This document shows, piece after piece, positions 5,155 through 7,901 of a stretch of 7,901 nt of DNA. A model generated the notes under the pieces. It had not been told where the DNA came from and made no database searches. It saw nothing but the letters and a program-made list of their open reading frames with translations. Within the stretch, counting starts at the first letter, position 1; each line of letters opens with the position of its first letter. Position numbers and translations under genes: made by a program. This DNA comes from an uncultured Sulfurovum sp. (GTDB lineage Bacteria; Campylobacterota; Campylobacteria; Campylobacterales; Sulfurovaceae): positions 1 through 7,901 of the forward strand of contig CAMZLC010000110.1 in NCBI GenBank assembly GCA_947311605.1, in the 5' to 3' direction.

Positions 5155-7560
5155 ACGCCTGATGACTTCTTCTACACGCGTAACTCCTACGATTTCCAAA
5201 TGTTTTTTGACTTCATTTGGTATCTCCTCCATATCACGTTCTAGATTTTTCTGAGGGATCAAGACCCGCTTGACCCCTGCTTTGTACGCAGCGATCAGCT
5301 TCTCTTTGAGCCCTCCTATGGGCAATACTTTCCCGGTCAATGTCAGCTCACCTGTCATCGCCATTTTATTATCCACTTTTCTGCTGCTCAGTATAGAAGC
5401 AATCACCGTTGCCATAGCAATGCCGGCACTAGGGCCGTCCTTGGGCGTGGCACCTTCTGGCACATGCAAATGCAGATCATAGCGCTTGTACACCTCACTG
5501 GCATCCACCACAATAGATTCTTCTTTCTCTTTTGCGCTCCTAGGAATGATATCTTCGGGGATATCGATCACATGGGTATCGATCAGGATCTTGACCACAC
5601 TGCTCGCAATACGCGCAGATTCTTTCATGACATCCCCAAGGCTTCCTGTGAGTTGTAGTGTCCCTTTACCCTTGATCTTGGTTGCTTCCAGAGTCAAGAC
5701 ATCCCCGCCTACTGCTGTCCAAGCCAGTCCATTGACAATACCGACCTGTGGCTCCTTCTCTACGGGAGAAATCTCAAAGACCTTTTTGTCTGTGTAGTTT
5801 TTAAGATTTTTAGCAGTGATCTGAATACGCTCTATCGTGGAGTCATCTAGAATTTTTCTTGCGATCTTGCGCATTAGAGAGGCGATCCTCCTTCGCAAGT
5901 TTCTCACACCTGGCTCTCTGGTATACTCCTCGATTAGTCTTCTTAATGCCTTGTCACTCATGCTGAACTCATTTTTTCTGAGCGCATGCTTCTTGAGCTC
6001 CTGCGGTATCAGGTATCTGCGTGCGATCTCAAATTTCTCATTGGGTGTATAGCTGCTAAGGAAGATAAACTCCATTCTGTCCCGCAATGCAGAGGGGATA
6101 CGACCCACATCATTGGCCGTGGCAATAAAGATCGACTTGCTCAGGTCTATATGGAAATTCAGATAATAATCACGGTAGTGCGCATTCTGCTCCGGATCCA
6201 GTATCTCCAAGAGTGCCGCCGTAGGATCTCCTCGGTGACTTCGCCCTACTTTGTCTATCTCATCGAGCACAATGACAGGATCCATCTTTTTGGCCTCCAC
6301 CAGACCCTGCACGATACGGCCTGGCATAGCGCCTACATAGGTACGGCGATGCCCTCTCAGCTCATTCACATCCTCCAGGCCGCCCAGAGCGATCCTCACC
6401 AACGGTCTTCCCAATGCTGTTGCTATCGAGTTGGCAAGCGAGGTTTTCCCCACGCCCGGAGGGCCGGCAAAGCAGAGGATCACCCCTCTTTCATCCTCAT
6501 TCTTTTTACCGCGAAGCTCTGCCAATTCTTTGACAGAGAAATATTCAATGATCCTCTCCTTTGGCTTCTCCAGAGAGTAATGATCCTTGTCCAGTTCATT
6601 TGCTACTTTTTTGACATTGAGGCTCTCTTTGCTGAATGCGCCAAACGGTACCTCGAAGACCCACTCCAGATAGCTCTGCACCACATTGGCGTCCCCGCTG
6701 TCTGGATGCATACGGGTCAGTCTCTCCAGTTGCTTAGATATCTCTTTGTAGGCATCTTCTTCCAGATAAGGCTTGATCGCCTCCAGCTTTTCTCTAAACT
6801 CAGCGATCTCCTCTTCTCTCTGGGTATCCGTACCCAATTCCTGCTGTATCTCTTTGAGCTGTTCCTTGAGAAAGTACTCTTTGTTTGTCTGCTCGATCTT
6901 GGTATGTACTTTTCGCTGTATCTCTTTTTGTACCTTCAGCAGTTCAATCTCAGCTATGGCGATATCGATCAATCCTAGGAGCCTGCTCTCTATATTGCCG
7001 TCTGCATAGAGCTTGTAGGCATCCTCTTTTTGGATCGTCAGCATAGAGGAGACGAGGTCTGCGATGCGATACGGCTCGCTGTTCTCTTCGATCGTCTTGA
7101 CCAGATCCGTAGGAATTGTGCTATTCATTTGAGAAAGCTGCTTGATCTTTGCTCTGAGCATATCAAGCAGCGCAGTAATACGTGTACCATCATAGGCATC
7201 ATTCTCTACGATCGAGATGATCGCCTTGAGCGGCTTCTCGCTGACGGGTTCTACGATCTGCGCGCGGGCCAAGCCCTGAAAGAGTATCTTGATCCGACCG
7301 TCTGGCATCTGTACTTTGCGCATGATATTTCCCACCACACCCAAAGCATAAAGGGATTCAAAGTCTCTCTCTCCCTCTTTGCCTGATTGCGTCGAGGCGA
7401 TAAAAAGCAGAGAGTTGTTCTCCATCGCTTCAGTGACGGCATCAATATCCTGCTGCGAAGCAAGAAAAATCGGACTGATCATAAAAGGATAAAAGAAAAA
7501 CTCATCCTCTGCAATCACGGGTAAAGTCGTGGGAAATTTTTCATAATCACTGAGTTGCAT
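5143..7560 (-). CDS. lon: Lon ATP-dependent serine protease (endopeptidase La)
   Basis: Cytoplasmic homohexameric AAA+ protease that unfolds and degrades misfolded proteins and short-lived regulators. At 805 residues it is full length (E. coli Lon has 784). The substrate-recognition Lon_N domain spans about 1-200, followed by a charged coiled-coil segment at about 205-290. The AAA+ module has Walker A GPPGVGKT (366-373), Walker B VIVLDEID (429-436) and a sensor region around TANDVGRIP. The C-terminal protease domain (about 600-805) contains GPSAG with nucleophile S711 and GGLKEK with K754; their spacing of 43 equals that of the E. coli S679/K722 dyad. The ATG at 7560 is preceded by AAGGA about five bases upstream, and the N-terminus begins exactly where the family does. 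The gene converges on the phosphorelay operon with only 10 bp between stops and looks monocistronic, with its own promoter. Confidence 0.98.
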   Translation of the reverse strand: MQLSDYEKFPTTLPVIAEDEFFFYPFMISPIFLASQQDIDAVTEAMENNSLLFIASTQSGKEGERDFESLYALGVVGNIMRKVQMPDGRIKILFQGLARAQIVEPVSEKPLKAIISIVENDAYDGTRITALLDMLRAKIKQLSQMNSTIPTDLVKTIEENSEPYRIADLVSSMLTIQKEDAYKLYADGNIESRLLGLIDIAIAEIELLKVQKEIQRKVHTKIEQTNKEYFLKEQLKEIQQELGTDTQREEEIAEFREKLEAIKPYLEEDAYKEISKQLERLTRMHPDSGDANVVQSYLEWVFEVPFGAFSKESLNVKKVANELDKDHYSLEKPKERIIEYFSVKELAELRGKKNEDERGVILCFAGPPGVGKTSLANSIATALGRPLVRIALGGLEDVNELRGHRRTYVGAMPGRIVQGLVEAKKMDPVIVLDEIDKVGRSHRGDPTAALLEILDPEQNAHYRDYYLNFHIDLSKSIFIATANDVGRIPSALRDRMEFIFLSSYTPNEKFEIARRYLIPQELKKHALRKNEFSMSDKALRRLIEEYTREPGVRNLRRRIASLMRKIARKILDDSTIERIQITAKNLKNYTDKKVFEISPVEKEPQVGIVNGLAWTAVGGDVLTLEATKIKGKGTLQLTGSLGDVMKESARIASSVVKILIDTHVIDIPEDIIPRSAKEKEESIVVDASEVYKRYDLHLHVPEGATPKDGPSAGIAMATVIASILSSRKVDNKMAMTGELTLTGKVLPIGGLKEKLIAAYKAGVKRVLIPQKNLERDMEEIPNEVKKHLEIVGVTRVEEVIRRALL

Positions 7561-7576
7561 ATATGTCCTTATAGTT

Positions 7577-7586
7577 TATCATGATA
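7577..7586. repeat. Perfect 10 bp palindrome in the lon leader
   Basis: TATCATGATA is fully self-complementary. It lies between the predicted lon transcription start and the lon ribosome site, where a bound dimeric regulator would block transcription. It is short and AT-rich, so chance is a realistic alternative. Confidence 0.3.
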
Positions 7587-7596
7587 TTTTAACAAA

Positions 7597-7605
7597 AGTA
7601 TAGCA
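7597..7605 (-). promoter_or_regulatory. Extended -10 promoter element of lon
   Basis: The minus strand reads TGC-TATACT at 7605-7597, an extended -10 (TGN plus five of six matches to TATAAT). It ends 36 bases before the lon start, predicting a leader of about 30 bases. No clear -35 is seen. I found no HAIR/HspR or CIRCE/HrcA operator, the usual heat-shock elements for lon-type genes. Confidence 0.45.
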
Positions 7606-7629
7606 AAATATCAGATAATACAGGCATAC

Positions 7630-7650
7630 ACGTATAGCATAGCTATATGT
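7630..7650. repeat. Imperfect 21 bp inverted repeat upstream of the lon promoter
   Basis: The arms ACGTATAGC (7630-7638) and GCTATATGT (7642-7650) pair at eight of nine positions around an ATA spacer, with a G-T wobble at the ninth. The centre is about 40 bases upstream of the lon -10, a typical place for an activator or a distal operator. As RNA it could also be a weak stem-loop downstream of the toxin gene. Confidence 0.45.
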
Positions 7651-7713
7651 CTACAGAACTACGGCGCATTTAAAATGAAAAGATTACGATCATTTTCTTT
7701 CTACATTCGTGAG

Positions 7714-7749
7714 AAAAAAAATCAGAGTACGGTTTTGATCAGGATCTGA
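7714..7749 (-). terminator. Candidate terminator downstream of the toxin gene
   Basis: On the minus strand TCAGA (7749-7745) pairs with TCTGA (7726-7722), and the second arm is followed directly by eight T residues (7721-7714). It begins 11 bases after the toxin stop, where an intrinsic terminator is expected. The stem is only 5 bp and the loop is 18 bases, so support is modest. Confidence 0.33.
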
Positions 7750-7759
7750 CAAGAGATGA

Positions 7760-7901
7760 TCAATAGTGCTCGCGGCACGATATGATCACAATCTGTGTAT
7801 TTTCGATGGCATACACCAGACGATGCCTATCATCGATTCTCCGAGAATGAAAGCCTGACAAATTTTCTTTGAGTGCCTCGGGCTTTCCGATCCCTCCAAA
7901 A
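7760..7901 (-). CDS. YoeB/Txe-family mRNA interferase toxin, C-terminal part (runs off right edge)
   Basis: Toxin of a type II toxin-antitoxin module. In the family (RelE superfamily) it binds the ribosome and cleaves mRNA in the A site, and is held inactive by a YefM/Phd-type antitoxin usually encoded just upstream. The visible 46 residues start at FGGIGKPEALKENLSG, continue with SRRIDDRHRLVY, and end in CREHY before TGA at 7762-7760. This tracks E. coli YoeB closely (GKGKPEPLK, SRRITEEHRLVY, CRYHY). The positions corresponding to the YoeB catalytic residues E46, R65, H83 and Y84 are all kept, so the visible half looks functional. The N-terminal half (about 40 residues) and any antitoxin gene lie beyond the edge. 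It is transcribed toward lon, about 200 bp away. Confidence 0.9.
   Translation of the reverse strand, partial: FGGIGKPEALKENLSGFHSRRIDDRHRLVYAIENTQIVIISCREHY

Noticed and set aside
5986..6978. Long open frame of 330 codons on the plus strand opposite lon
   Set aside because: It lies entirely antisense to the strongly conserved AAA+ and linker coding of lon. Its protein is rich in Leu, His, Gln, Phe and Cys without domain order, as expected for a shadow frame.
7561..7759. Possible small gene between lon and the toxin
   Set aside because: Only very short frames (fewer than 10 codons) with no ribosome site are present. The stretch is accounted for by the lon promoter, palindromes and a possible toxin terminator.

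Overview
The window looks like chromosomal DNA from a mesophilic Campylobacterota (epsilonproteobacterium), plausibly of the Sulfurovum/Sulfurimonas type. This rests on the style of the UvrC and Lon proteins, on a two-component operon whose architecture I associate with that phylum, and on moderately AT-rich intergenic DNA. It is recognition from memory, not a database result.

Layout. (1) Positions 1-200 are AT-rich and on the minus strand: the start of a probably exported protein running off the left edge, its promoter, and the C-terminal tail of another minus-strand gene. (2) At about 187-204 this tail abuts a 5'-truncated uvrC (199-741, plus), so two broken genes meet at one point. (3) Positions 900-5132 form a compact plus-strand operon: an Hpt phosphotransfer protein, a membrane hybrid histidine kinase, and a stand-alone receiver protein (13 bp gap, then a 4 bp ATGA overlap). 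(4) lon (5143-7560, minus) converges on the operon, with an 8 bp perfect hairpin spanning the two gene ends. (5) From the right edge comes the C-terminal part of a YoeB/Txe-family mRNA-interferase toxin (7760-7901, minus), upstream of lon on the same strand.

How the genes work together. The central operon encodes every part of a His-Asp-His-Asp phosphorelay: kinase H154, receiver D574, Hpt H435 and free receiver D57. Several domains around these sites look like degenerate copies. The Hpt protein carries a second Hpt-like bundle whose histidine is replaced by serine. The kinase carries one canonical receiver between two receiver-like domains that lack the N-terminal acidic pair. The kinase has almost no periplasmic loop and the final receiver has no output domain, so both input and output must use partners that are not visible here. 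Lon next to a YoeB-type toxin is suggestive because Lon degrades the cognate YefM-type antitoxin in E. coli.

I found no rRNA, tRNA, CRISPR array or intact insertion sequence.
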